Shown: positions 51,112 to 62,060 of the stretch, in pieces
Position numbering within the stretch: the first letter of the stretch is position 1
How the letters are laid out: each line of letters starts with the position of its first letter
Origin: Heterocephalus glaber
Lineage: Eukaryota; Chordata; Mammalia; Rodentia; Bathyergidae
Direction: 5' to 3'
Length of the DNA: 64,000 nucleotides
Assembly (NCBI RefSeq): GCF_000247695.1
Contig: NW_004624734.1
Span: 9,195,293 to 9,259,292, forward strand
Program-made: the position numbers and the translations under genes
The notes under the pieces: model-generated
Databases searched by the model: none
What the model saw: only the letters and a program-made list of their open reading frames with translations
Told to the model about the DNA's origin: nothing

Positions 51112-51235
51112 GGGGCCCAAGAGAAATTGCCTGTAATCTCAACACTCAGGAGGCTGAGGCAGCAAGATTGCTGCGAGTTCAAGGCCACCATGAACTACAG
51201 AGTGAGACCCTGTCTCAAAATATATATATATATAT
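51112..51235 (+). mobile_element. B1-like SINE with (TA)n tail
   Basis: GCCTGTAATCTCAACACTCA, GAGGCTGAGGCAGCAAGATT and CCTGTCTCAAAATATATATA. Confidence 0.82.
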
Positions 51236-53146
51236 TACCATTTGTTTAACTCTGTAGTAGGCAGTATTCTAAGAGTGACCACTATAACACTCACCAGTCG
51301 ATAATCTCCTCCTTAGTAAGATGGGGGAAACCACTATGATCAGATGTTGTTCCTGTGATTGTGTTATATTACATGGCAAAAAGGAGATTAGCTGAGCAGG
51401 CAGCCCCCTTTCATCGCAGGAGTCCTGAAAAACTGAGACTTTTCTCTGGCTGGTGGAAGAGGGGTTCACTGCCAGTTTGAGGATGGAGGGATGATGGACA
51501 CACAGGCATCCTTAAGGAGCTAAGAGAAGCTCCTAATGGACACCCCACAAAGAAATAGGAGCGGCCACCTTACAACAGAATTCAACCAACAACCTGAAGG
51601 AATTTAGAGGTGGATTCTTACCCAGAGCTCCAGGAAGCAACTCAAACTGCTGCGAAAGAAAAATTACCCATTTGTGCATTATAACTCCCATCTTGCAGAA
51701 AAATAAGACACCTTGCCTTAAGTCTTAAAGTTGATGTATGGGAGAGAGAGAGAGAGTATGGAAACCCAGGTTCTCTGGTCTGTGGCCCAGTGAAGGCCAC
51801 CTCAGGCACAAGCTTTGATCTTCATGGCAGGCTGATTTGGGTTTGAATCCTTGCGCCACTACTTACTAACTAGGTGTCCTTGCCTGTAAAATGGAAACAG
51901 TGGTTACATTTTCAAATTGTGGAAGGTGAAGGCACACAAGAGCTGTTCAATGACCACTCATGTTCTCCTTGCTCCATTGGGCATTGCACTTTCTAGGTTA
52001 GTCTCGCTGCCACCTTGACATTCTACACAGTAGTCAGAGTTACACTTTCAGATCTGCGCTGCCCGGATCGCCGCTTTCCTCTGCTCACACGACCTCTAAA
52101 ACTTGGCTTTCCAGTTCCCCAACTGGCTACTGATTTCTACCTGGCCTGCTGCGTGGTCATCTTACCAAAACTCAAGCACACCAAGCTCCTTCCTGCCTCG
52201 AGGCTCTTCCCTAGCCCTTTCCCTCCGTCTGAAAGACCCATTTCACCAAACTCCCAAACTTATTTATTTATTTTTATTGAGAAATATGAGAATGAAGAAA
52301 AATGCACAAAACATGTATGTATGGTTTCATGAATAATTATAAAGCAAAATCACCCGTGTACCCACCACCCAGGTCAAGAAATGAAATACCATCAGCACAC
52401 AAAAGTCCCCTATGGGTCCCAACCTGATCACCCCTCCTTCCCTATCCGCAGAGAGTGACCCCTGCTACCGTGAGAATTATTTGGTTGGGTTTGCAGATGC
52501 TATGGTTTGGTGTAGCTTGAGTGTGTGCCCAGGGGTCCATGTGTAGGAGTCTTGGTCTCAGTGTGGCAATGTTGAGTGGCAGAACATTTAAGGGGCAGGT
52601 CCTAGGTAAGATACTTAAGTCTTTAGCGATATTACAGTCAGAGAGGGACTGGGCCTCCAGGAAGTCAGCACAAAAAATAAAGACACCAAGATCGTGGTTG
52701 GAGGTGCAAGACGGAGACATAACGGCCAGGCCTCCATGCTTTTGTAGAGATAAACAGCAACTTGAGATTATACTGTATTAGCACCATCCGGTCCAGTAAG
52801 TCCAGATAGGCATTAGGCATTAGACATTCAGATGGGTGACCACGGAATCCGGACCCATCCCTTCCCCCAAATGCCTTTATTCTTTCCATGTACCCTTGGT
52901 ATATGGCTCGTTTCCCTATTGGAGCTATACTTGTGATCCTATTGGTTGGTTATAGTTTGATCCAGCTTGTGCTCATGTTGTGACTTTCCTGTACGAATTG
53001 CCTCTGACAAAGGGCCTCGGTGGCCATCCATTTTCCACTCCTGAAAATCCAAGAGCTATTCTTCTTCCCGTTACTTCAAATAAAACTCTCCTGACTTCTT
53101 CCTTTGGTTCATGACTTCATTCCTCTATGATGTGGAACCATAAAGT

Positions 53147-53655
53147 TGTAGGGAACAGGGGAAGGGGACGTTACCAGAACCTCTGCAGTGAGTCCTGGTC
53201 TCCTGCGAGCCACAGCACTACACAGCGAATTACAGGAAAGGTAGAAAAATGAGACTGAGAAGAAGCTGAGCTTTGGGTCTCATCAGTGCTGCTCTGGGCA
53301 GTAAAGACAAAGCCCCCAGCTTACCGCACCTTTTATTCAGTACTCAGTACATTGGGAGAAACAAAGGTAACAAATGACTTGCAGAGAGTTCGGTAGATCC
53401 TGTGTAAATAAGATGCAACAATCCAAGATCAAGGAGGAACTGAGTAGATGTTTGTTCCTCCCAGGATGTTCTCAGCTCCCAGGATGTTTCTTGTCCTGTA
53501 GAATCACAGACAGCATCACCAGATCATTGAGGTCTCAGTTGTGACCGGAGGCCAAAATGCAATTATGTCTCGGAATTCCATAGCTGGGCTGTAGGCAGGA
53601 GAACTAGGCTAACCAAATGATTTTTCCCTAAAATTATGTAGCATTGCTCCCGACA
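53147..53655 (-). mobile_element. solo LTR, inverted copy of 31748 family
   Basis: On the - strand it starts TGTCGGGAGCAATG and ends GTTCCCTACA, parallel to 31748-32263 throughout (GCTTTGGGTCTCATCAGTGC-type block on + near 53272). It is flanked by TAAAGT (53141-53146) and TAAACT (53656-53661), a 6-base target duplication with one mismatch. It split an older LTR-like host sequence. Confidence 0.85.
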
Positions 53656-53684
53656 TAAACTCCTCACATTTGACATTTGGTGGG

Positions 53685-53965
53685 ATCCTGGTTAGTTCTC
53701 AGGAGAGCAAGGTGTTATCAAAACCCGCACCTCCACCCTGAATCACCACCTTGCTTCTTGTCTGAGTGTGTGATCTGTCCCTCTTCCACGCACTCCCACC
53801 AGGATGCCATCCGCATGAGGACCCTTGCCAGAGCGTACACTATGCTCCTGGGATTCTCAGCCTCCAAAACTGTGAGCTGAATAAACCTCTTTACTTTGTA
53901 AGTACCCAGGCTGAAGTATTTCATTATAGTAACAAGAAAAAAATCTAATACAACCTGTCTTTGAG
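53685..53965 (+). repeat. MST/MLT1-like MaLR 3' part
   Basis: GTTAGTTCTCAGGAGAGCAA, GCCATCCGCATGAGGACCCT, CAGCCTCCAAAACTGTGAGC, TGAATAAACCTCTTTACTTT and the terminal 'ttcattatagtaacaag'. Confidence 0.65.
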
Positions 53966-54136
53966 CTTTATTTACAAGATTGGGAACATATTGTACTTCT
54001 GTGCCTTGGAGCTTTTAGTAAACATTATGAATATAACAGTCTTCTATATGACTGCTTACAGAAATCCATTCATTCTCATGTATGTGTGTATATATATATA
54101 TATATACATGGTGGTGGTTGTTGTTGTTTAGTTTTG

Positions 54137-54335
54137 TTTTTGGTACTGGGGATCAAACTTGCGACCTTGCTCTTGTGAGGCAGGCACCAGAACCACTGAG
54201 CTATCCTTGGCCCTGTTTTTGTTTTTTTGAGACAAGGTCTCACTGTTTAGTTCAGGCTGGCCTCAAACTCTCAGCATTCCTTCTGCCTCACCCTCCTGAG
54301 GGCTGGGCTTACAGGTGAGTGCCACCTCACTTGGC
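54137..54335 (-). mobile_element. tRNA-SINE followed by B1-like SINE
   Basis: Copy one: TTTGGTACTGGGGATCAAAC to ACCACTGAGCTATCCTTGGC (54137-54215). Copy two: TTTTTGAGACAAGGTCTCAC to GTGCCACCTCACTTGGC (to 54335). Confidence 0.82.
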
Positions 54336-54796
54336 ACACTCCATCATCTTATGTGGTGTGATTATGTCACGGTTTATCTTTCTTTTATTTATGGACACTT
54401 GGATTGTTTCCAGGTTTAGAGTGGTGCTGAAATGGCTAATTATTTGTGTATTCTGGTGCACAGGTGTGAAAATGTCTCTTGGGTAAATGCCAGGAACACA
54501 ATGCCAGCACCTCAGGATAAGGGCATTTTCACCCTTCCTTTGTAATGTCAAGCCAGTTTCCAAATAGGCTGTCCCACTTTACATTGCCACCAGCCATGTG
54601 TATAAGTTCCATTGCTGCACGCACACACACACACCACTTGGTATTGTCAGACTTCTTGCCAATCTGATATGTTTAGAATGGCATCTTGTTTGGCCCCTGA
54701 ATCCATCTGAAATTATTTTCATATATTCAATGGAGTATTTCCTCACTCCATTCAATCTCTGCTCAAGTGTAATTTTCTCAAAGATGCTTCCTAGAT

Positions 54797-54985
54797 TTTT
54801 TTTTCAATGCTGGAGATTGAACCCAGGGCATTCACACTGAGCTATATCCCCAGTCCTTTTTTATTTTGAGACAGGATCTCACTAAGTCCCTAAGTTGCCC
54901 AGGCTGGCCACAAACTTGTGATCTAAGTTGCCTCAGCCTCTCAGAGTGCTGGGATTATATGCATGTGCCACCATGCCTTGATTTT
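54797..54985 (-). mobile_element. tRNA-SINE followed by B1-like SINE
   Basis: Truncated tRNA-SINE (GGAGATTGAACCCAGGGCAT, ACACTGAGCTATATCCCCAG) and then B1-like (ATTTTGAGACAGGATCTCAC, TGTGCCACCATGCCTTG). The order repeats that of 54137-54335. Confidence 0.75.
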
Positions 54986-55629
54986 CCTTGAATATTCTAT
55001 AAAATAAATCTCCCTGGGCCCCCATTTATAACTCTCTACTCCCTCAGCTGATTATATTTTTTGTAATTGCTATATTTCTTTTATGACATAATATTCTATA
55101 TGTACTGTAGTTGGTTATTTTTATTTTTTTGACAAGTATCACCTGTGGTCTAAAGGCTTTGCATATATTAATTATTTTAATCCTGCTAACAACCCTATGA
55201 GGAGTAATCCTATATAGCAGGTGCTATTATTAGCCTGATTTTATAGATGAAGAAACTGAAGCTGGGGAGATTAAATAACACGCTCAAGGTTACACAGCTG
55301 CTAAGTGGCAAAGCCAGGCAATGCCACTATTTACTTATTGTCTGTTCTCCCCTGGAAGGTGAGCTCCAGAGGGTAACTGCTTCATCTGGTTTGTTTCCTG
55401 CACGTCCTCCAGTACCCAGAACAGTGCCCAGCACACAGGAGGTGCTTGATATGCATTCGTTGAATTGCCTTGGAAAAGCCAATCTTGGTTCTTTATAAGA
55501 GCTCCCTACTTTATTTGACATTGACCTGCAGAGTTGTAATTGGGAGATTATTAAATCCAGTTATTTATCATTCCTCTGCCAATCATATTGCCTTGGGTAC
55601 TGCCTCAATGACAACTAAGCCAGGATTAC

Positions 55630-55830
55630 CCAATCCTAGCCACACTGACATTTTAGGCTGGGTAATTCTTTGTTTTCTTGTCCTGTTTGTGCATTGTAGG
55701 ATCTTTATCAGCATCCCTGATTTCCACCCACTAGATGCCAGCAGCAAAACCCTTCTCCCAAGCTGTGACACCCAGAATGTCTCAGGAGTTGCCTAATGGC
55801 CCCTGGGTAGCAACACCCTCCCACCAAATG
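55630..55830 (-). repeat. MER20-like hAT element
   Basis: CACTGACATTTTAGGCTGGG, GTGCATTGTAGGATCTTTAT and ACTAGATGCCAGCAGCAAAA. Third copy of this family in the window. Confidence 0.7.
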
Positions 55831-55934
55831 TTGAAGTTTATCTAGGGCGGGAGTGTAGGATGTATGGAAATGTCACAGAGTAGAGAAAGAGAACAATACG
55901 GTCTGGAAATTTTTCATCCAGTAAGAAGAAAAAC

Positions 55935-56057
55935 CTTAAACAGGGTGTGGTGGCACATCCTGTAGCTCCAGCTGGGAACTGCTTCAGAGGCTGCTTCAGA
56001 GGCTGAAGCAGGAGAATCATTTGAGTTCAAAACGAGCCTAGGCAACCTAAGATCCTA
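55935..56057 (+). mobile_element. B1-like SINE, truncated at 3' end
   Basis: CAGGGTGTGGTGGCACATCC, GAAGCAGGAGAATCATTTGA and AGCCTAGGCAACCTAAGATC, after which piggyBac-like coding sequence begins at once. GAGGCTGCTTCA is duplicated in tandem. Confidence 0.75.
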
Positions 56058-56058
56058 T

Positions 56059-57245
56059 TATGACAATTGGTTTACCAGTTTCTAAAAGATGTTACATTTG
56101 CTCACAGAGTTCAAGTTGACCAGTGTAGGAACTGTACACAGGACAAAGCAGAAATTCCAAATGAAATTTTTATTAATTTTTATTTAGGAAGCAGAACTTT
56201 TACTTTATTCCAACAGTTTCTTCAGAGGTAGACTTTGTTTTTATTGCAATGAGTTCTTCTACTCGAGCTAGAACACTTTCAATCAAATCAAATGTGAAAA
56301 GAGCCGAATGTGGGACCTTAAGCTGCATGTCAGGAGCCATATTAGGGATCTCTTCTCTACCTACAGTTACAGGACAAAGACTACTTAGACTTCTGAACTA
56401 TTTGGTTATTTTCTTGGCTGTCTTTAATTTCTGCTTCATAGTGTGCTTTTGACATATTAAGTCCTGTATGAAGTGGCTTTAAGAAATTATTCTCAACCTT
56501 TCCAAGTTCTGTCCACAATCCAGTTTGATTGTCATTTTCCCAAATGAAATTTCTAAAGCAGAGAATTGTATTTCAGAAAGATATAACATTGGCCTCATAT
56601 ATGGCAAGGAAAAACAAACTGGTACTGCTGGTGTCAACATTTCACCATGATGGAAATATTGGTAGAGAAACCTCGACAAAATGGAAGCCTGAGATGATAA
56701 CTTTCTACAATAAAACCAAAGGCAGAGAAGATGTCATTGATGAGTTGTGTGGAAAACTATGATGTCACTCGAAACACAAAGCACTGGCCAATGGTTGTGT
56801 TTTACTCGATCCTAAACATCGGTAGCATAGTTTCATAGTTTGCAAAGAAAATAATAAGTGCAATATACCATGGAGAAATTTTCTTAGAAGCTTGGGACTG
56901 GGACTCATAAGAGATCATTTACAGCAGAGGAAAAAATCAAAATATTTCTCCCCAGGGAACTACACAAAAAAGCTGTGGAGCACACTGGTGAACTGACAGG
57001 TGAACAGGCAGACATAGCTGCACGAAGACCTACTGCAACCAACAGGAAAACCAAAAAGATGTTAATGTGCCATACAAGAAAGGACAGAAAAACAACACAT
57101 ACGTGCTACCAGTGTAAGTGATACTTGTGTGTGCAGCATGCAGTTGTCATGTGTAAATACTGCCTTGAATATGACAATTGAACCAAAGATTTTTTTTGTA
57201 GAGTTCTATTGATATTTTCATTGTAGTTCATATAGGAATGTATTT
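56059..57245 (+). pseudogene. piggyBac transposase relic, split by a retrocopy
   Basis: Two blocks encode decayed piggyBac transposase. Block one (56059-56169) reads YDNWFTSF, a stop, then HLLTEFKLTSVGTVHRTKQK; DNWFTS carries the second catalytic Asp of the family, and VGTV is its usual follower. Block two (56540-57245) reads DITLASYMARKNKLVLLVST, FHHDGN, KPEMITFYNKTKGREDVIDE with the third catalytic Asp, then after a frameshift NTKHWPMVVFYSILNIGSI, and last a C-terminal Cys-rich finger (CHTRKDRKTTHTCYQC ... VCKYCLEYDN). A retrocopy with 13-base target duplication separates the blocks. Stops and frameshifts show it is dead. It resembles the clade of the insect prototype more than what I recall of domesticated PGBD genes. 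The N-terminal half is missing; a B1-like SINE abuts its start. Confidence 0.75.
56170..56539 (-). pseudogene. retrocopy with 13-bp TSD inside piggyBac relic, parent unknown
   Basis: CCAAATGAAATTT occurs at 56157-56169 and again at 56540-56552, an exact 13-base target duplication. The insert is on the - strand: a degraded A-rich end at the left (TAAATAAAAATTAATAA), and protein-like stretches LWTELGKVENNFLKPLHTGL and, after stops, FDLIESVLARVEELIAIKTK. It has coiled-coil-like composition and several stops. I do not recognise the parent. Confidence 0.65.
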
Positions 57246-57663
57246 CTGATGTTATCTTTTAGATCTTGTAAGCAAATACACAGCTGATGTGAAAATGTCA
57301 ATGTTTATTCTAAATGCACAATACATATTAATAATTTCATACTTGCTTTTTTTTGCAACAGGTTGTAGTAAAACCACCACTAGATCAAAGCCAACATGGG
57401 AAAGAAAAAGACTCATATCAATATCATTGTCATCAGACACGCGGACATTTCGGCTGCCACTTCAGGATGTCTACAAAATTGGTGGTATAGGCACCATCCC
57501 TGTGGGCTGAGTGGAGACTGGTGCTCTCAAGCCTGGCATGGTGGTCACCTTTGCAACAGTCAATGTCACAAGTGAAGTAAAGTCTGTTGAAATGCATCAT
57601 GAGGCTTTGAGTGAAGTCTCCCTGGTGACAATGTGGGCTTCAATGTCAAGAATGTGTCTGTCA

Positions 57664-57744
57664 GCCAGGGATTTAGCTCAATGGTGCCGCTGTCTGCCTC
57701 TCAAGCACAAGGTCCTGAGTTCGATCCCTGGTACCAAAAAAATA
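57664..57744 (+). mobile_element. tRNA-derived SINE inside EEF1A1 pseudogene
   Basis: The target duplication AGAATGTGTCTGTCA (57649-57663) and AGAGCATGTCTGTCA (57745-57759) brackets the element exactly, so the host EEF1A1 frame can be rejoined by eye. Confidence 0.92.
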
Positions 57745-58421
57745 AGAGCATGTCTGTCAAAGGTGTTCGTCATGGCAATGTAGCTGGTGACAGCAAAAAT
57801 GCCCAAGCAATGGAAGCAGCTGGTTACCCTGCTCAGGGGATTATCCTGAACCATCCGAGCCAGATCCGTGCTGGCTGTGCTCCTGTACTGGATTGCTACA
57901 CAGCTCACATCACTCGAAAGTTTGCTGAGCTGAAAGAAAAAATGGATTGCCGGTCTGGTAAGAAGCCGGAAGAGGGCCCCAAATTCTTGAAATCTGGTGA
58001 TGCTGCCATCGTTGACATGGTTCCAGGCAAGCCCATGTGTGTTGAGAGCTTCTCTGACTCTCCACCTCTGGGTCGTTTTGCTGTTCACGATATGAGACAG
58101 ACAGTTGCCGTGGGTGTCATCAAAGCAGTGGACAAGAAGGCTGCTGGAGCTGCAAGGTTACCCAGTCTGCCCAGAAAGCTCAGAAGGCTAAATGAATATC
58201 ACCCTAACACCTGCCACCCCAGTCTTAATCAGTGGTGGAAGATCGGTCTCAGAGATGTTTGTACCAATTGGCCATTTAAGTTTAATAATAAAAGACTGGT
58301 TGATGATAATGATGCATCGTAAAACCTTCAGAAGGAAAGGAGAATGTTTTATGGACCATTTTTTGTGTGTGTTGTGTGTGTGGCAGTTTGAAGTTATTAG
58401 TTTTTAAAGTCAACATTTTCT

Positions 58422-58500
58422 TTTTGTACCGGGGATCGAACTCAGGACCTTGCGCTTGCGAGGCAGGTGGTGGCACCACTGAGCTAAATCCCTGGCCCCA
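58422..58500 (-). mobile_element. tRNA-derived SINE inside EEF1A1 3' UTR copy
   Basis: TTTTTGTACCGGGGATCGAA and CACTGAGCTAAATCCCTGGC. Flanks resume as EEF1A1 3' UTR. Confidence 0.9.
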
Positions 58501-58608
58501 TAAATCAACACATTTAATGGAAACAACTTGACCAAAAATCTGTCGCAGAATTTTGAGACCCATTTTTAAAAATTTTAATACTTCATCTTATTGATATTTT
58601 ATGTTCCT

Positions 58609-58815
58609 GCTGGGGATTTAGCTCAGTGGTGCCAGCGTCTGCCTCGCAAGTGCAAGGTCCCGAGTTCAATTCCTGGCACCATAAAAAAAAATTTTTTTTA
58701 AAAGAATTTTGTGGTCTGGGGATTTAGCTCAGTGGTTTCGCCACATACTACACAAGCACAAGGACCTGAGTTTAATCCCCGGTACCAAAAAAAACAAAAC
58801 AAAACAAAAAAACTT
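58609..58815 (+). mobile_element. two tandem tRNA-SINEs within one target duplication
   Basis: Copies at 58609-58689 and about 58711-58795. TGATATTTTATGTTCCTG precedes the pair (58591-58608) and follows it (about 58819-58836), so the pair may have inserted as one event or one copy used the other's tail. Confidence 0.85.
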
Positions 58816-59230
58816 ATGTGATATTTTATGTTCCTGTTAACTACACATTGTATAATATAATAAGAACCTCCTGACAAAACAGCAAGACCAGCGAGATGCA
58901 AGTATGTCTTACAAAAAGTCCAGGAAAGCAAAACACATGTGATGTCAGTGTAAGCAATATATATGTATGGAACTTGTTCTCGTGTCAAGATTGCCCTAGG
59001 TGTGATAATTGGTTTTTTTAATAGAATGCTATTGATATTTTCATTGTAGTTCATACAGGAATTTATTTGTTTTTCTTTTTATACTTTATACACCAAAAAT
59101 CAGTCAATGTTGAAAATTTTGATGCTTTTTTAATAGACACTCAAAAAATATTAAAAATTCAATAATTTATTTTTTGATGTTTTTCCTGTTAAGTACTTAT
59201 TGTTAAATATAATAAAACTCATAACATTAA
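58816..59230 (+). repeat. second copy of the piggyBac 3' end
   Basis: GCAAGTATGTCTTACAAAAAG, AAACACATGTGATGTCAGTG and CTATTGATATTTTCATTGTA parallel 57070-57245; 38 of 41 bases match between 57205-57245 and 59029-59069. It encodes a more decayed version of the Cys-rich tail. A further echo of its start (CCTGTTAAGTACTTATTGTT) lies at about 59183. Confidence 0.65.
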
Positions 59231-59734
59231 AATTAATAATTCATCAATAGAAATATTCTAAAGAACAAACATGGGTATTATACACCCACATTTATGTGTC
59301 TTTATGACAAAATTTGCATTATGCCCTGCATTAGTATTATAAAATAAGCACTCTTGTTATTGTTGCTGCTGATATTATCACCAAACCTGGTCCAAGGAGG
59401 TTCCAGAAACTGAGATAACAAACTTAAACCATCCTGCTCATAGAACAGGTTTGCAGGTTTGCTGACTCCCACAGCAGAAAAAGAATTTTCAGGACTAGTT
59501 AGTAAGAGGCATAGGAAGGCTTTATTAGGCAGAAATTTACAGGTACATGCTCAAAGAAATAGAGTGTGAGCCCTCCAGAGAGAGAGGAGCACATTATTTC
59601 CTGGAACTGGGAACATTTCTCCTCCTCTTGAGGAGGTAGAGACCTTAGGAAAAGATGACCTACCACCCAGAAGGGCACTGGTCTATATTGCAGGCATGGG
59701 TCCTTTTTGTTTATTTGTTTGTTTATTTATTTTT

Positions 59735-59865
59735 TATTCATTTGGTTTTTTTGAGTCACGATTTTGTTATATAGCCCAGGCTACCCTTGAACTCAGAGCG
59801 ATCCTCCTGCTTCAGCCTCCTGAGGGCTGGAATTATAGGCATGTGCTACCATCCCTGGCTTTTTT
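59735..59865 (-). mobile_element. B1-like SINE
   Basis: TTTTTTGAGTCACGATTTTG, CAGCCTCCTGAGGGCTGGAA and GTGCTACCATCCCTGGC. Confidence 0.82.
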
Positions 59866-60363
59866 CTTTTTTCAGATGGATAATTTTTAGAATTCTTTGA
59901 ATTCTCTCAACCTGTTCCTTTATTTTAGGGTCCATTTCTTGTTCTTTACTTCCTCAATTAAGCCAATTTATGGACTTAAGAGTATTCCTGAAGAACTTTG
60001 GGTATGATGTGTCTGAAAGCAAAGGAGCCTGAATTTAACGGTTAACCAAGGTGACACGGATCACTTTGGGTAACTTCAACTGGGTCCCAGAAGTTGCAGT
60101 CACTGTGACTTGTGTAAATGAACAAGTGTGCGTGCATTTGTGTGTGTTGATAAGTATAAAGCTTATTGAAAAAAATCTGTGGCCCACTCAAAGGAAACCC
60201 AACCTGCAGATTTCAGACTAATTTCTGGCCACATTTGTATTTCACCACCATTTTTCTTTCTTCTTTCACTTCCACTTTTTCCCCTAAAGTCACTCTTTTA
60301 ATACAAAAAGATGTTCCTGGGGGGAATAAGATGTGATTCTGGGGGATCAGGCTCAAGGAGAAC

Positions 60364-60397
<34 letters not shown>
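60364..60397. repeat. (GT)n microsatellite
   Basis: About 17 GT units in intergenic sequence. Confidence 0.9.
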
Positions 60398-60399
<2 letters not shown>

Positions 60400-60999
60400 A
60401 TATTTTTAACACAAGTGGAGGAAAAACTTTAAAATCTTTTGGCTTTTGTTTCTGTCAAGCAACACTGTGGACAATGAAGTACATGTCCCTACTAAGATGA
60501 ATTCCGTATAATATTTTGCAAAACAGATCAGGATATACGAAGAAGATAGGGGCTACCATGGGTCAGTTCCCCAGAAGCCAAGCCTGAGAGGTGATTCTTA
60601 TACAAATGAGTTCCTAGGAGGTGAGCTCGGGAGAAATTTAGGGAAGACTGACCAATCAGGGAAAGGAAGCAGCTCTATAAAGAGGCAGGTTTGGGTGGAA
60701 GTGGGCCTTGACCAGATCTCATGGACACTGTATCATACAGGCTGCTCTACCCAGAGGCAAGAAGACTGAGCTGTTACATATGCCCATCAGCCAGTCAGTG
60801 GCCAGTAAGGTGGGTGTAACCACGCAGTGGCACAGTGGGAAACATCCTGAGGGGGATGCAGGGTGAGCTCCCAGCAGGTAAGAGATAGTGCACCGGCTCA
60901 GGAAAGGGGATCTGGGCAGGATATCAAGAGCATCCACTATACAGGGGCCATCAAAACTTGTCCATGATACTAGAGTCAAATATATAGGATAGTTTTTTG

Positions 61000-61138
61000 G
61001 CTTCACTATTTATTCATTTTTGGGTTTTTAGTAGACAATTTTAAAGCAGTTTTAGGTTCACAGCAATGTTGAGCAGAAAGTTCCATTTTTCTTGACTTCT
61101 GTGTTTAACAGAATTAACATATACTCTCTGCCTCCCAC

Positions 61139-61175
<37 letters not shown>

Positions 61176-62060
61176 CAGTATCCTACACTAGAGTGGTACA
61201 TTTATCACAATCAATGAGCCTTCAGTGACACAGCATTGTCATCCAGAGTCTGTATAGTAATTTGCCTTAAGGTATTGGGGACCACTCTTGGTGTGGTACA
61301 TTCTATGGGTTTTGACAAGGGTGCAATGGCATGTACCCACCATTAGAGTATCATACAGAGCAGATTCACTGCCCTAAAAACTCTCTGTGTCCTGTCTATT
61401 TATCTCTACCAACCCTGACAACTACTGATCTTTTGACTGTCTGTCTCCACCATTTTTCCTTTTCCAGAATGTCTTATAGTTGGAATCACATAGCAGGTAG
61501 ACTTTTCAGATTGGCTTCTTTGACTTAGTAATATATATTTAAGTTTCTCTCATGTCTTTTTATGACTTGGTAGCTCATTTCTTTTCAGGGTTAATATTCT
61601 GTTGTCTAGATGTACCATAGTTTATAAACCCATTCACCTACTGAAGGATATGTTGCTTCCTTCCAAATTGTGGCTGCTTTATTATAAATACTCAGGTGGA
61701 GATTTTTGGGTGGAGTTAAGTTTTCAACTCCTTTGGTAAATACAAAAGAGTACGATTGATAGATTGTATGGTAAGAATATGTTTAGTAGTATAAGAAACC
61801 ATCGAAGTGGCTGCATCATTTTGTATCCTAATCAGCAAAAAATCCTCACCAGCATTTGGTGCCCTTGGTGTTCTGGAACACAACTTTTCTAATAAATGTG
61901 TAGTGCTGTCTCATTGTTTTAATTTGCATTTCCCTGATGACTTGTTATATGGGACATCTTTTCATATGCTAACTGTCCAGCTGTGTGTCTTTGGTGAAGT
62001 ATCTGGGTATTTTGCCCATTTTTCATTTTTTTATTTTAAAAGTTTTAAGAGTTTTAAAAT
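61000..62060 (-). repeat. old L1 fragment, antisense
   Basis: Contains TTTTAGGTTCACAGCAATGT, GTCTAGATGTACCATAGTTT, TAATTTGCATTTCCCTGATG and 'tttgcccatttttcatttttttat', familiar from the antisense strand of ancient L1 elements. An (AC)n tract at 61141-61172 interrupts it. No open ORF2. Confidence 0.55.

Larger units (their letters stand above)
57346..58578 (+). pseudogene. EEF1A1 processed pseudogene
   Basis: Retrocopy of translation elongation factor 1-alpha 1. It starts with the TOP-like 5' UTR (CTTTTTTTTGCAACAGG), then MGKKKTHINIIVI. It jumps by an internal deletion of about 230 codons to LQDVYKIGGIGTIPVG, and runs on through [14 protein letters not shown] and [27 protein letters not shown] and [20 protein letters not shown] to the parental 3' UTR, ending ACTTGACCAAAAATCTGTCG and GAGACCCATTTTTAAAAA. 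It has stops (GGC TGA) and frameshifts. No introns. Two SINEs interrupt it (57664-57744 and about 58422-58500). A 229-codon frame at 57633-58322 is the residue of the EEF1A1 frame fused to SINE sequence and is not a gene. Confidence 0.92.

Noticed and set aside
57633..58322. 229-codon frame with strong EEF1A similarity
   Set aside because: It joins SINE sequence to part of a processed EEF1A1 copy that has a large internal deletion, stops upstream and a frameshifted C-terminus, so it is a pseudogene.
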